From the NCBI GenBank assembly GCA_963691655.1, contig OY829328.1, positions 88,850,400 to 88,914,399 on the forward strand: DNA of 64,000 bases, read 5' to 3'. A program made the position numbers and the translations under genes. Below the pieces are notes generated by a model. The model saw nothing but the letters and a program-made list of their open reading frames with translations. It did not search any database and was not told the origin of the DNA. Numbering within the stretch: position 1 is the stretch's first letter; each line of letters opens with the position of its first letter. Shown here piece by piece: positions 25,901 to 38,951 of the stretch. This DNA comes from Toxonevra muliebris (lineage: Eukaryota; Arthropoda; Insecta; Diptera; Pallopteridae).

Positions 25901-27706
25901 CATCGATTGAGCGAAGCTTAAAAACTTATTGTTTCACACAGCAAACAGCAAGTAAAGGTGGTTTATTTCAATAGCTGCTGCAAATAAGATTGAAGATGCC
26001 GCAAGATCAATGTCAAAGACAATATCACCGCAACACAAGAAAACAAAACAAAAAAAACAAAAAAAAAAAAAAAAAACCCGCGAAGTACAAATGTATGACG
26101 GATACGAATGACTTAGAGGTGAAGATGCTTCAATGTACCGAAGAAGCAGTTACACGACAATATCGCAAAAATATCGGCAGCCAATGCAAACTTTTTGTAA
26201 GCGTAACGATGTCTGCTTTGGAGTGCGCGCAATTCGCGAATGAAAGTGAAATTTCAATGACGATTTCGTTTTCATACACAAAAATCAACACAACCCAACG
26301 ACGGGCGCCACAAATGACAACGACGATGTTGAATACTTCTGCCGGCAGACAGAGTAAAGCAGAGAAAAAAAACAACCCGATTGATGATGATTAGTTAGGT
26401 ACAACCAAAAACTAAGCAAACGATCCAATGAACTGCACTGAAAAGTCCACTTGTTGTAGCCAGAGCGCAAACGCGATTTCCACTGTCCACTTTTGCTTTT
26501 CGTTCGTATCCTTAGAGCATAGCAAATATTGATTTCAAACTTTATTTGCTTTAGTTTTCTGTTTAGTTTTGTGTAACCGAATGCCGAAACAAGATGAGCG
26601 CGTTTGAAGAGTTTAAAATGTACTGAAATGCCAAACCGAACTGATCACAAATTATAAAGTGCAGCTTAGTGTCTGCATGTCTGTTTGTCTGTCTGTTCAT
26701 ATCCAAGTACCAGTACTTTATGCATTGAAAATTGTGCTTCATGGAAAGCCAAAGAAAGTAAAGCAAAACAAGAAAAAACGCATTAAACGCTAAAATCTTG
26801 CGCAACTTTTGCTACTTAAAATGCTGCGCAACGTTTATAACACTACAAGTTGTTTGCAGTTATTCCCTCTTGGGATTTTCGACGATGCAACCAACAGCAT
26901 GCAGTAATAGCAGCACCTCAACAAAGTATTGACCTTAGCGTAAACGCTGCAGCAGCAGAACTGTAAGCAGCTGCTTCATTTGCTTTTTTCCGCAACAGGT
27001 TTTACATTTTATTAGCTTTTGGTTTTGTTTTGTATTTAGTGCCGCAAAATTCCCTTTTAACAAATAATAATGCAATAAAACTTGCATGGATACGTACATA
27101 TGTTTTGTTTTTGTAGAGTTACCATGTTACATAAAAATTAGCAGAGTGTTTGTCTGAAGCTGAATTATTCCATATTCCTTAAGCATTGCTAGTGAAGGGA
27201 ATCAGTGTCTGGTCAGAATAATTCTAAATGATCTATCCGGAAATAATAGACTTAAGCTGACACTATTGACACAGTCGGCAGTATCAGGGTTAGTGTCGAT
27301 TTATATTGCAAAATTATCCTTGGCAAGAACAATGATATAAAAGCTTTGATAAATTGAGTATTTCGATTAAAGAGTCTGGATTGAATTTAAAAAAAAAAAA
27401 ATCATATTAATGTCATATAACTGTCTCGGTCAATGTTTCAATGAAATTTAGGGGAGAGATATTCCATAGAGCCGAGTGAATATTCTCGAATAGCTTTTTG
27501 TGCAAAGTCGACGAAAACAAAATATGTTTAACTTGGTCAAAGTGGAAAACTTTCTTGTTCATAAGAAGCTAAGTTACGTTTGACTAAATGATGGCTGATG
27601 ATTCATGCAAGATTTTTGTTTTGCGGAGTGTACAGCTAGAGACAGAGAGCTTTCAGTATTGTTGTTGAGCAACGAAATAGGTCTCTGTCATTTGAATCAT
27701 AGACAG
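22953..27706. other. Upstream flank of gene 1, no further gene recognised
   Basis: This probably contains the promoter and 5' UTR of gene 1, but no TATA/Inr combination stands out. It contains A-rich runs near 23.70-23.73 and 26.04-26.08 kb. Short open frames between 24.0 and 25.5 kb, on both strands and broken by many stops, could be a decayed transposon but match no family I can name. A GC-richer patch at 26.1-26.5 kb, including a GCGCGC-like site, could be a 5' exon or CpG-containing regulatory DNA. This is not proven. Confidence 0.45.
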
Positions 27707-27708
27707 TA

Positions 27709-28036
27709 CAGTGCAACAAAATTTCATCATTTGCTTAGTTCTCAAACTTTCCAACGGTCTTAGAGTAACTTAAGCTCGCTAATCATGTATCTGAAGTTGT
27801 TTTTTCTCTATCGCATCCAGTTCATACATAAAACAGAGTTTCATAACCCCATTTTCCAAAATACCCGATAGGGGGAAAACCACTCAGAAAACTACCATAC
27901 TGTTTTCGAAAAAAAAGTTCCGCGTTAGAAGCTATGGTAGGTCTTTGAACATCAAAATCACCTCCGAGCGACTCATTTCCCAATGTAATGCTAAAAACCG
28001 TTGGAAAATTTTAGGACTAAAATTTTTGTTGCACTG
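27709..28036. mobile_element. Tc1/mariner-type MITE with CAGTGCAACAAAA ends
   Basis: The 328-bp segment starts with CAGTGCAACAAAA and ends with its perfect 13-bp inverted copy, TTTTGTTGCACTG. It is directly flanked by TA at 27707-27708 and 28037-28038, the target duplication of the Tc1/mariner superfamily. A second shared block, TTTCCAACGGT, lies 30-50 bp inside each end in inverted orientation. No transposase frame is present, so it is a non-autonomous element. The minus-strand open frame running across its right half into flanking DNA is spurious. Confidence 0.8.
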
Positions 28037-28038
28037 TA

Positions 28039-31000
28039 TAATTAAAGCTGGGATAGAGCTGGCGTGTTGTTTTATATAGTGCACAACATTGAAATGAAAG
28101 GTGCACCCAACTATTGAGGGACAGAAAATGGTCCATGATTTTTTTTTGAACGATGCTTCGCAGCCGGTTAAGATATGATTGAGTATCGTTGGGTGATGAT
28201 TGTAGGTTGATAAGTCGGCTGAAGGTATCGGGTACAACATGATCCTGTCAGTTGAGGTTATTGCGCAATTGAATTGGCTTGGTAACCCTAACAAATTGCC
28301 CTTTTGGTTTTCTGAATTTATACTGGTATTTTGGTTATATTAAAACCTCAATCATTCAATCGTTAGTTCATTCATTTTCTGCTTTATTTGTTGCCCCGGC
28401 TCCTCCGTAGGCGCTTGCAGTTTCATGTTTGATATTGCTTGTTGTAAACTACTTATTGCTCATGGTGATGTTTTGTGATTATGTTATTATTGTTGCTACT
28501 GTTGTTGTTATGTTCAAGTGCTTTAATTTTTGCAATGATTACTCCAAAAATGTTGGAACAACAAAAAAACACCTGTTGCACAATGTTGTAAGTAATTTTT
28601 GATGTATGTAGGAAAACTGAAACTTCATGTTGAGCTTTGGGTGAAGAGAAAATTTTATGGAAATTCAAGATGTGAAATAAATTAATAAATTTAGTAGACT
28701 TAAATAGTAATATAGTAATATCTTTTGAATTAAGAGCTTCATGCAGGGAGTTGAATTAGTCAAGTGAATTGAAACATGGGTCTGCCAATGGCTATGCGAT
28801 TTGGTGTTTCGGTAAAATATTTCTAATACAACAAATTTTCTAATGAGCACCGAAGAATGCGGAGACCTTATCTTCAGTTGGAAAAACGGTCTAACTGTAC
28901 TTGGAAACTGGGAACGCATGTAAATATTTGCTAAAATACACTCCCGATTGCCGCAGCATATTAAAAGTGAATTATTGGCAAATGTCATAAATAAACTTTT
29001 ACTGAACATAAACAAAAAACATTCATAATTTATTATCATAAAAGTTTTTTATTTTATTTCCTAGAAAGTAGGCAGTTTTTATACTGAAAATTACACCACC
29101 AATATGAGCATAACAATTGCATTACATAATAATAAATAAATACGTTCGAACATAGTAAAATTTATATGTAATTATAATGAATGCTTTAGTCTGAAGAGAA
29201 ATTTGCTCCCAATACTAAAATCGGATTTTAAAACTCTGTTCGTTTGGCGCAACAACGTGCTGTTGAACAACCATGCTCAGCTAAACTAAGCTTAGCTCAG
29301 CACGCTGTGACTGAAATTTACTTCCTTCCTTCCGTTTAAAAAAGTGGTCAACAAAATAAAAGCAGAAGGAAATGGAAAACTGGAGCAACTTTTTACAAAT
29401 TATAATTATTGGGATTTTTTATATTTAATTGTACTATATGTGTGTATATCGTTGTGCGGTCATAAATACATGGAAAACAATGCAACAACAACAGCAACAT
29501 TGAATGCATTGCAATTATATTTTTGCTAACGTTTGTAGAAGGTGGAGCATTAACTCTTTTTTGTGTGATAATTTTAAAAATGCCTAATGTATTTTGCCAT
29601 ATTAAAGCGACTTCAGGTCAACAACCGTGGTGAGGAGGTAAACCAAAGACTGGCTAAAAGCAGATTTGTGCCAATAAAATACTTGAAAGTTTTGTGTCAA
29701 AAAGATTAGCAGATTAGATGGCCGAATGATTTTCAAATATTTTTACTTATTCCAAAGTGGTTGTTTGCATCTTCTTTGCTGTGTATGAAAACCCATAAGC
29801 ATTCAGACTTAATCTTTACATACATATTTTCAAACCAAATCCTTCAAGGTTACATCCCCTGCCTTAGCTGACGGGTTTCTATTTACCTGACATTTTTTCC
29901 TAATTACCTTCTACCTCATAAAATGAAATAATGTGATTGACTTGATCGCAGTCTTTTAAATCAAACGTAAAGAGACAGAGAAGCTTTTTCGTAAAACTTC
30001 AGAAAGGTATCTCGTTTGACCCAAGAGACTTTCAATATTCCATTTAGCAATGGTTTCGCAAATATTTTAAGCCTAGTTTAGCTAGAGTCGGAATACCACA
30101 CAGAAAATTTTCGAAATCATTATGCGGAATACGCAGTTCCGCTGCATGCGAGCTAATCGCCCACTGTCAGCTGCTTTTTGGGTGATTTCAATTCTGGAAA
30201 AAGATAAGAGCTGTTTAGTTTTGGATGTGGCTGACTTGGATTGTGGCCTTCAAACTTTTCCCCGAATTATAGCATTTTGCTGACGATTAGGACAGATTAA
30301 CGTAATAAAATTCTTGCATTATCATCTAACAAGATAACTGAAACTTTATAGAGCTCGAATAAAAATCCAATAAAACACAAAATAAAATTAATTACATTTT
30401 GATAGCATTAAGTTAAGCAGTATTCTACGAATAAACGTTAAGTATTCCAGAAAAATGCAAAAAATTCAACAATTTCTTTCCATTTGCAGCATTTAACAAT
30501 ATCCATTTTAAATGAGTCGTAAATGAGGTTTTCTTTTTTATTTTACAAAATTTATTATTATTATTATTTTTTTTTTTGGTTTCATATTTTTGAAGTATTT
30601 TTCTTCATCAACATCACAATTCAATTACATTTTGGCAATCATTGCGTCATATAGCATCAAATGAAGTACGAGTATCAATATTTAAATGGAATATTGAAAA
30701 ATTGTAAAATGTAAAACGTTGAAACGTAAAATGTATACAAAAATACGCAATAAATGTGAAAAATGAAGAATGAAGCGCATGTATTTAATGCCAATTTGTT
30801 TACATGTTAACACAAATTGATTGATTACGTGTGTATGAAAGAGCAAGAGGAAGGCCAGTGAAGGGATACTTTGCACATGAAATGAAATATATAGGGCAAT
30901 TCTCATTACATTCTGACTGTAAGTGTGTGTGTGACTTCATATTCAATTTCATGCTTGTATTTACAAATACAAATGAGAAAAAAGTCAATAATTCCATTCT

Positions 31001-34000
31001 GTACTTTAGTTATTCACATTTATTGAACTGTGTGCATAATTGAATGTGAATACTCTGAAAAAAACTTTAAAAAAAGGTATAGGTAAATATATCTACAAAA
31101 ATCACAATAAAATTCAAAAGAAAAAAACTTATGTGAAATACATTTAAATGAGTTAATATGATTTTATCTGTACAAATATATAGTACTGTAAAAAAAAAAA
31201 AAAAAAAAAAAAACAATTAAAAAGTGTGCAATCTATTGAAGGCATCAATTTATAGTGTGTGACTTCAAGGAATGAATATCGGTTCAATTATGAAAATATT
31301 TTAAATAACTTAAATATAATGTGACAATGAAATTTCAAAGTTCATAAAGTAAGATAAGAAATAAAAATTTTAAATTTTTTAAAAATGCAACCCCAATACT
31401 CCAGCACGTTTGGATCATTTCAGAATTGAATTGGTCAATCACATTCAACGATTTTCAATAGATTTAGCTTTGCATAATTAGTTTTCAACCGAGTAGTATT
31501 TTTTAAACGAGCTATGTATTATTTTTATATTATATTTATAATTAAGTTATGCAATCTCTACACGCTTTTAATACTAGAAATTATTATTAATTGTATATGG
31601 CATTATAACCGTAAGCAATAAGCAACTTCATAACAAATTGCTGCAAGCCCAAAACTACCAAACAGCATCATTAACATTTGCTCTTAATGTCAATCATCTA
31701 AAAATTAACGCCAACATAATTTAATGCATTTTATGTGTTGCCAATTTAGGAAGCAGAAAAAAAATTCCGAATTTCATTGCCGCATTTGTGTGCAACCACA
31801 ACACGACAACAAATCTGTAGTATAGCAATAAATAGCAACAGCAACTTTGCAATTGTTTGCAATATTTTTTCTAAATAAAAACTTATAAACTTAAAAATGT
31901 CTCTTCATGTTGACGATGTGTGGTAATTCTTAAATCCTCAATCGCAGTACAATAAACTTTTTGTACATAATGGCAACAGGAAAATTATTAGTTGCATTAT
32001 TTGCTGCAGCAATTGCGGCTATTATTGTTTCTGCTGCCTTTTTTGTAACAATTAAAAAAAATGCGCACAAATTCCTCTCGCATTAGATGAATGAAAGACT
32101 GAGTGTGTTGTTCGTACAAATTGCTTGTAAAATATATTACAGTTGCTAGTCGCTGCTACAATTGATCTTGTTGTAGTTGCAGTTGATTTTGTTTAGTTTT
32201 TTTACCTTTCACTGGCGCGTGCGACGGATGGTTGCTGCATCTCTGACTTTACAGTTGTAGCTTCTTTTTTTTTTTGTATCTATTTGTGACTTTTCTTTTT
32301 TTTCAATTTTATCGCTGATTTTTTAATTTTCGTTTTTTGGAAATTGCCAATCGATCTGGTTCAGGTTTATGTAGCAGCAGCAACAATTGCTACAGCGTCT
32401 GGTGCCTGCAATTGCTATCAGAAATTGCTGGCAATTACAAGTTTATTCCACTCTCAATGGCTCCTCTAATGTGCTCTGCATTTTGCACACAGTGCGTGTT
32501 CAGGCATGTATGAATGAATGAAAAGGAATTTTCATATGGTCGTTGTACCCACACAGCAATAAAAATGCTGTTTTGGGGTACACTGAGAGAAATTTATATT
32601 ACATTTTCTTGTAATTTTACTATGGAACGCTATAGGGGTAAAACTTATTTTAGAGAGAGAGATTAAAGTTAATTTTTGAAATTTTTTTCGGACTGGGTTC
32701 TTTAGTATAAACTGAAGATTTTAACTGATTTTCTACAAAGTTTCTCTATGAAAATATACGAGAACTGGATTGTTTTTTCATAAAAATTTCTTTTAGTGGA
32801 CATATTGAAGCATGTTCCTTTGATTCACTCGAAATTTCTTTGGCTATTTTCTGTTTAAGTTGCTGTTGTGTTGTGTTACCATTTGCAGTCACATAAATGC
32901 AATGTTTTGGCAAAAGTACAAATGTTTGTACATTTGAGACCTGCTTACAGCATTAAACAAACAAGCTAAACAAAGTAACAAAAACAAAAGACAAAAATAA
33001 AAGTCTTTAGGCCAAAAATTATAAACAGAAAACTACGTCGTCCTGCAGAGTCGTTGTACTTTTCTTAGCAGTAAGACAACAACAACAAGCGGACAATCAA
33101 AATAGCATTGGACCAATGCCTGTTAACTACGACAGAAACAGCAGCAACAAAAATAAAACCAAAGGCAACGTGCAAACCGGAATATTATTCGCGGCCTAGG
33201 AGGTTGCTCTTTTTTGCGTGTTTTTATTTTTTTTTGGCTTAAGCCAGATGGATGGGTAGACTGATTGTCAATGGTACAGGCAAAATGACAGACAAACAGG
33301 CGGAAAAGCTGAGCGACTGAACGACTGAACGACAGACAAGCAAGCAGGCAGTGCTGCACGATGCCTTTCCCTTTCTATGGCCTTGTACGGGGGCACGTAA
33401 AACATCAGCAACAACAACATGAAAACACTCCCAACAACAGCAGCGGCAGCAACAGCAATTTTGCTTTTTGGTTTTTATTCGCCAGCATTTCCACAGAGAA
33501 AGCATATGCGTTGCTGAACATATTATGGATATTGTTGTTGTTTGTTACTGCAGCGATTAAGAAAATTGCGTATGATCATCAGCAGCAGGCAGGTTGCAGG
33601 TTGTTTCGCTTTTTTTTTTAACTGTGATTTTTGTGAATTTTTCTGTTTTTTGTTTTTTGCTGTTGTAGCAAATTATTATTGAAATGAATATATTGTCTTT
33701 AAAGTGGATCTATTAAGTTTTTCATGGCATTACTTGTTGCTTTTTTTGTTGTTGTGCGCCTGTTGCTGATTAAATTTATTATTGATTTTACTACCTTTGA
33801 CGTATGAATATTTTTAAAGTTGCATGCAACTTTATTGACTTGGCTAGGGTTTTTTGTAAAGTGCGATATAGTTATATAAAAATTCGATTGATTTCTGATA
33901 AGATTTAAATTAAGCTTTTCATACAAATTCTGCTGATGCTCGTTTTCATGGGAATTATAACCTGTTTGTTGATTTTTTTGAAGTCAGCTCTAATTTCGGA

Positions 34001-35049
34001 TATTTTTAATATTCGTACATAGATTTTTGAAAAGAACTTTGATCCACTGATCCTTTTCATTCAGGTCGAACGTACTGCAGAGAAAAAATCTAGACCTTCC
34101 CAAAACCTTCTTTGAACAATTGGGGATATTGATTACGTTCGTCAAACACGTGAGTATGCATTTCAACCTTGAAGATTGGTCCACTCAATCAACCAAAGTT
34201 GTATTAATAACGAAAAAAAACCAGGCCATCAAAAAGCATGCAAACAACAAGCGAAAACGGGGACGATCAAAGTGTACGTGGAAGCGAAGTCTTCTGAAGA
34301 ACAAAGAATACCTGGTGAAATTTCAAATAAAGTGAAGGCATTGACTAACATCCAAATACACTGGGGATGCTTTCTAAAGTTCCTATGCTCCATTGGAAGA
34401 AAAAAAAAATGTGTTTAGAAATTTCTATAGTATTTGTTTTTCTAAAGACTTTTATTTTAATTTGTTAGGTTTTTATTCTTACTCCTACACCCATTCACTT
34501 GCCTCACTCTTTTCGTGGCCACATTTTCTTTCTGCATTCAGTTAACTATTATTTTCTCTTTTATTGTGAATTTTAGTTAAATTTATTTAGTTTTTCTTTA
34601 AATGACTAAACTAGAAGAGACTTGAGCAAAGAACGAAGAAGAAAAACTTGTCAACAAATATCCATTTCAATGAATTCAATTCAATTTTCTTATACGCAAA
34701 GGCAAAATGGAAAAAGAATAAAAATTAGACTGACATTTCTTTTTTGCAGTAATAGAAACAGCACTTTTCAAAGAAAGGGAAGAATACTTTTGCTTTGAGG
34801 GAGTAGAAAAAGAAAAACATTTGCTTTTCACTGAAGTTGAAAATTGCACCGCATTTTATGGAAATGGAAACGAAAAAAATGTGTAAGTATGTATGTTTGC
34901 TAGAATAAAAACCAAATTAGTAAAAAAGTGTAGTTAAGATATAAAATAAAAGCAAAGCAGCTAGTTTTAATATTTTAACGAAATGGTACGTCGAAGTGTA
35001 AACTTAACTAGCTTTTTACCCCAAGAAAAAAATCTTTCAAGGAAAATAA
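28039..35049. other. Non-coding DNA between genes 1 and 2, no gene recognised
   Basis: I see no exon that I can support. It holds a 24-nt poly-A run (listed separately) and CAGCAA/ACAACA-rich stretches near 33.1-33.6 kb typical of fly UTR or intronic DNA. A GC-richer patch at 34.0-34.35 kb has overlapping short open frames that I do not recognise. Distal regulatory DNA of either gene may lie here. Confidence 0.5.
31190..31213. repeat. Poly-A tract (24 nt)
   Basis: An uninterrupted run of 24 A on the plus strand. It could be a retroposon tail, but nothing upstream is recognisable as an element and I see no flanking duplication. Confidence 0.9.
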
Positions 35050-37200
35050 AACATTAAACTTTTTATGTTGTTTATTATTATTTTTTTTTTATTTACTTTT
35101 ATTTAGTTTTTTCATCTTCTTGTTTCTCATTCATTAAATTTGTATTTTTATTCTAAATTGGCTATTTTTCCATTTGTGTTTATCTTTCCATTTTATTATT
35201 TTATTATTATTACTTATTTATTTTACTTGTTTTGTTGTTGTTGTTGGCTTAAATGTAACAGTTAGTTTCTTTCTTGCTTTCTTTCTTTCTTTCATACCAA
35301 ATATTTTGCTTGTTTGTTTTGTTTTTAACGTTTTGGTGGCATGAGATGTGTGGGCATGGCATGCATGCTGCATATACATACATATATTTATACTTTCATT
35401 AATATTTAGTTTTTGTTTTAATTTTAATATTTAATATTAAGTTTTGCTTGTATTTTACTTTCTTTTTATGTTTATAATTTGATTTCTTTCATTTTGTTTG
35501 TTTTTTTTTTATTGAACTTGCAAATATCTCAATGTTTTTTGTTTTGTTTTTTTATAATATTTTTAAAAATATTTATTTTTTATATTATATATTTTTATAC
35601 CTCATTTTCCATTTTTTTTTTTTTTTTTTTGAAAATTGCACTCTGTATTGTAAAATTGTATGTTTGTTATGTTGTTGTTGTTGGAATGGTTACTAAAATT
35701 GTTTTGCTGTTGTATTGGATTTTTGTGTTTTTTGTATAGATATGAGCGATCATTGCTATTCTTATCTTGGAAAAAATAGCTTAATTCAAAATTTCTTCCT
35801 ACATGGAAGTAAAACCTATCAAAATTACCAAGATAATGCTGAGGTGTAAATTATCCTTCTTATGAAATCTCCGCATTACAGATACGCTGAAGTGTTCCTA
35901 TCAAAATGTAAGAACTGGAATCTGTTAGCTTATCTACTATTGCCCCAGTAAAAAAGTAATTGCAGAATTAAATATTTTGGCCAATTAAAAATTGTTTTTT
36001 TGGTTGAAATTTTCTGAATTGGAACCGTAGCAAACTTCTTTTTGAGATATCAATAATGATAAAATACCTTGACTATTACTTATAGACCTTATGATGTCTT
36101 TTGGATTGAAGCTGTAAGCGACTTCTCCCTTTTGAGCAGGTACCCAAGGTTAATTAATTTGTCTTTTGCCAAAGAGAATAGCAATTACTGCATCATTTAA
36201 AATACAAATTTATGTATGCATATATTCGTGTTTACGTGTGCCTGTATCTGTAATCAAATTTACTTTAACTTTCTATTTTTAGATAATTTCTCTTCAATGC
36301 TTTTTTTCCTTCCGGTGTTTTTTTTTATTTTATAGCTTTGTTTTTTATTAATTATTAGTTTGCCACTTGTTTAACTTTAATTTTTAATTTGTTTTATTTG
36401 TTATTTTATTTTTTTTTTTATTTTAGTAATAAATAAATATTTTGTTTTTGCATATATGTATATACACACTTTTGTTTTTAATTTTAACTTACATCTTAAG
36501 CTTGTAAATAATGTGTACTTCTTTATTTTATTTCCCCATCCAAAAGTATTTTATTTTATTATATTTCTTTTGGTTTTATTTTGTTTTTGTTTGCTAAGTT
36601 TTTTAGTTAACAATACGACTAAAGTTGGAATTTTTGTTCATACATTTTCCACACGATTTTTAACAGTTTTTTTTTTGCTTATTTTATTTAATTTTTTTTT
36701 TGTTAAATTTTTTTTATTGAATTTTGAATTCATGGTTTTATTTTAATAAGTTGGCGTTTTTTATTTTTTTATTTTATTTGTTTAGTAGTAATAATTTTTT
36801 CAACTTTTTTTTATTAATTCGAAATAAATTACAAAAGCGTTTTTTCTCTTTTTTTACACATACAAAATTGTCGTTTTTCTTCGTCATAAAAATTATGTTT
36901 TGTTTTACATTTTATAATTATTGTTTACTATTAAATTTTCCCTATGAAATATTTTACAATAGCAGCATTTTACTTTAATATTTTATTTATAATTTCTTGT
37001 ATTTTACTCACTGTAATTTTTTATGTATGTATTTTACAGTGAGCGTATGAGTAAAGTAAATTGAAATTTGTATTTCATTGGAGTTTTACTTCTTCTGTTG
37101 TTTGTTTGCTGTTTGCTTTTTTATTACAATTATTATTCAATATTTATTTTTTTTCTATAATTTGAAACAACATTTAACACTTTTTCATTTATTATTTATA
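35050..37200. repeat. Strand-asymmetric T-rich low-complexity region
   Basis: For about 2.1 kb the plus strand is strongly T-rich and A-poor, with many runs of 6-20 T, a CTTT repeat near 35275-35295 and TTTATTTTATT-type strings. The hydrophobic Phe/Leu open frames here (for example 35479-35739, 36456-36978) are artefacts of poly-T. The region lies 1.7-3.9 kb past the gene 2 stop codon. If gene 2 has a long 3' UTR, it would be the A-rich part of that UTR, otherwise it is intergenic. Confidence 0.6.
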
Positions 37201-37711
37201 TATAAAATATGTGTACTTAATTGGTATTGAGCCGTAATGCAAGTTTGTTTTTTGTTTAATATGTACATAATTTCATTTCTGTTTTTCTCGGCTTATGTAT
37301 CTCTATGCAAAACACTTTTTTTGGAGGGTATTCTGGGTCTACAGTTTTTTCTTTTACTATACGTTTATGAAATTAACATTTCAAATAACAAAAATGTATA
37401 ACTAGAAGTAAATTACACAACTAAAAAGTTCCTTAGCCATGATTTAACAGAAAAAAAATAATTTATTTTTCCTTTGACTGATAGTTTCACGTTCCTCGAA
37501 ATTCTCGAGAATAAATTTGTGGGAAAAAAATTGGAGCCCCACTTGAGGAATGGTCTTTTTTGAAATCAATATTTTCTTCATTCTAAATTTAACCTGGGAA
37601 CTTAAACATAACTTGGGGTATTTGTTTATATTGGCACAAAAAAATTCACACAAATTCAAAATTTCTTTTTAAACTCAATTTATGGTATACTTTTTGTCAG
37701 GAACCTAATTT
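37201..37711. other. Non-coding AT-rich DNA
   Basis: No gene or element seen. It lies between the T-rich zone and the tandem duplication. Confidence 0.5.
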
Positions 37712-37713
37712 TT

Positions 37714-37960
37714 CAGGCAATAATTTAAAAATATTTAAAATTTCTTTACATAATTTTGTAGTATCTAAACAGTTCAAAATTATTCTAATCAGGAATACTT
37801 TTAGGAAAAAATAAATATTGGTTGGTATTCTGCTTCAGGCAATAATTTAAAAATATTTAAAATTTCTTTACATAATTTTGTAGTATCTAAATAGTTCAAA
37901 ATTATTCTAATGAGGAATACTTTTAGGAAAAAAATAAATATTGGTTGGTATTCTGCTTCA
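37714..37960. repeat. Recent 122-bp tandem duplication
   Basis: Two head-to-tail copies start with CAGGCAATAATTTAAAAAT at 37714 and 37836. They differ by about two substitutions and one extra A in the second copy. Such high identity in unconstrained DNA points to a young duplication or recent homogenisation. The unit is AT-rich and non-coding. Confidence 0.9.
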
Positions 37961-37961
37961 G

Positions 37962-38951
37962 AATCTCAAGAATATTCATTTTCATTTATTTAATTTATTA
38001 AAATAATAAAATGGTTTATCTTGTCGGTATACACAAGAAAAAAATCAGTAAAACGAAAAATTAAAAAAAAATTTAAGCATTTGTTTAATTTTCATTTTGA
38101 AAATATCAAGGAATATTTTCTACGTATTTCGTGCACTCAAATTGAAACTCAGACTGGAAGGAATTAGTTGATCATAAATATAATTTTTATGAATATTTAA
38201 AATTTTAATTTGGTTTTTTGATTTGATTTTTTCAATTGTACTTACAAAAACTATAACAAAATCAGTCAATTTGTATCTTTTATTTTTTGGTTTTGCTTAA
38301 AATCAATTAAATAATTAGCATTTTTTTAACGAAGGAATTTTAACACCAAAACATATTTAAAAATTGAATTGTTAACTCTTTTGTGTTCAATTATTTTTAA
38401 GTTTTATATACAATTTTATTAATATTTGGGGAAATGAAATGACTTACTTTCCTTAAAAAACGGCATTATTTGATAAAAGCATAAGTTTAGGCGTTTAATG
38501 AAAAGTTTTTTAGAACTTTAAAAGTAATACTTGTTGTTATTTGATAACGTGGGTGCTTGGTTTTTAAAAAGTCAAACAAAGACTGTAGCATATTTTAAGC
38601 ATAAAATATGAACTTTCATAGTTTTGTTTTTTGTTAAAATTAAATTTTAATAACTACATGGAATTTTGGTTTACTTTAGAGTTTAGTTAGTAATGCTTTG
38701 AACGGGATTATGAGTAAGTTATCGATAGTTAGTATTTAGGATTAGGATAGCACATGTATGTGTATATATATTTATGTATATATAGTCATCAATGTATAGT
38801 TAGTATATAAATGTGTATATGTATTATAAGCTATAAACATACATATATATATAGGCATATGCAAAGTTACGAGCTAGAAAACAAAAAGTAAGAAGAGTAA
38901 ATTAAAAATTAAAAACCTCACATTACACACACATCATGAGGGCACATACTT
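37962..38951. other. 3' flank of gene 2, probable 3' UTR
   Basis: This is downstream of the gene 2 stop on the minus strand. The first canonical AATAAA on that strand after the stop is at 38415-38420, about 530 nt on. An ATTAAA variant lies nearer 38.5 kb. A TATA/TATG-rich patch is at 38.75-38.86 kb. No further coding exon is visible. Confidence 0.45.

Noticed and set aside
25990..26394. 134-codon plus-strand open frame
   Set aside because: It includes a poly-Lys stretch read from poly-A and no recognisable domain. There is no evidence of splicing or conservation.
27932..28294. 120-codon minus-strand open frame
   Set aside because: It starts in flanking DNA and runs into the MITE end, so it crosses an insertion boundary and is unlikely to be a gene.
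35479..36978. Several hydrophobic open frames resembling membrane proteins
   Set aside because: Phe/Leu/Ile strings are produced by poly-T. No charged loops or conserved pattern.
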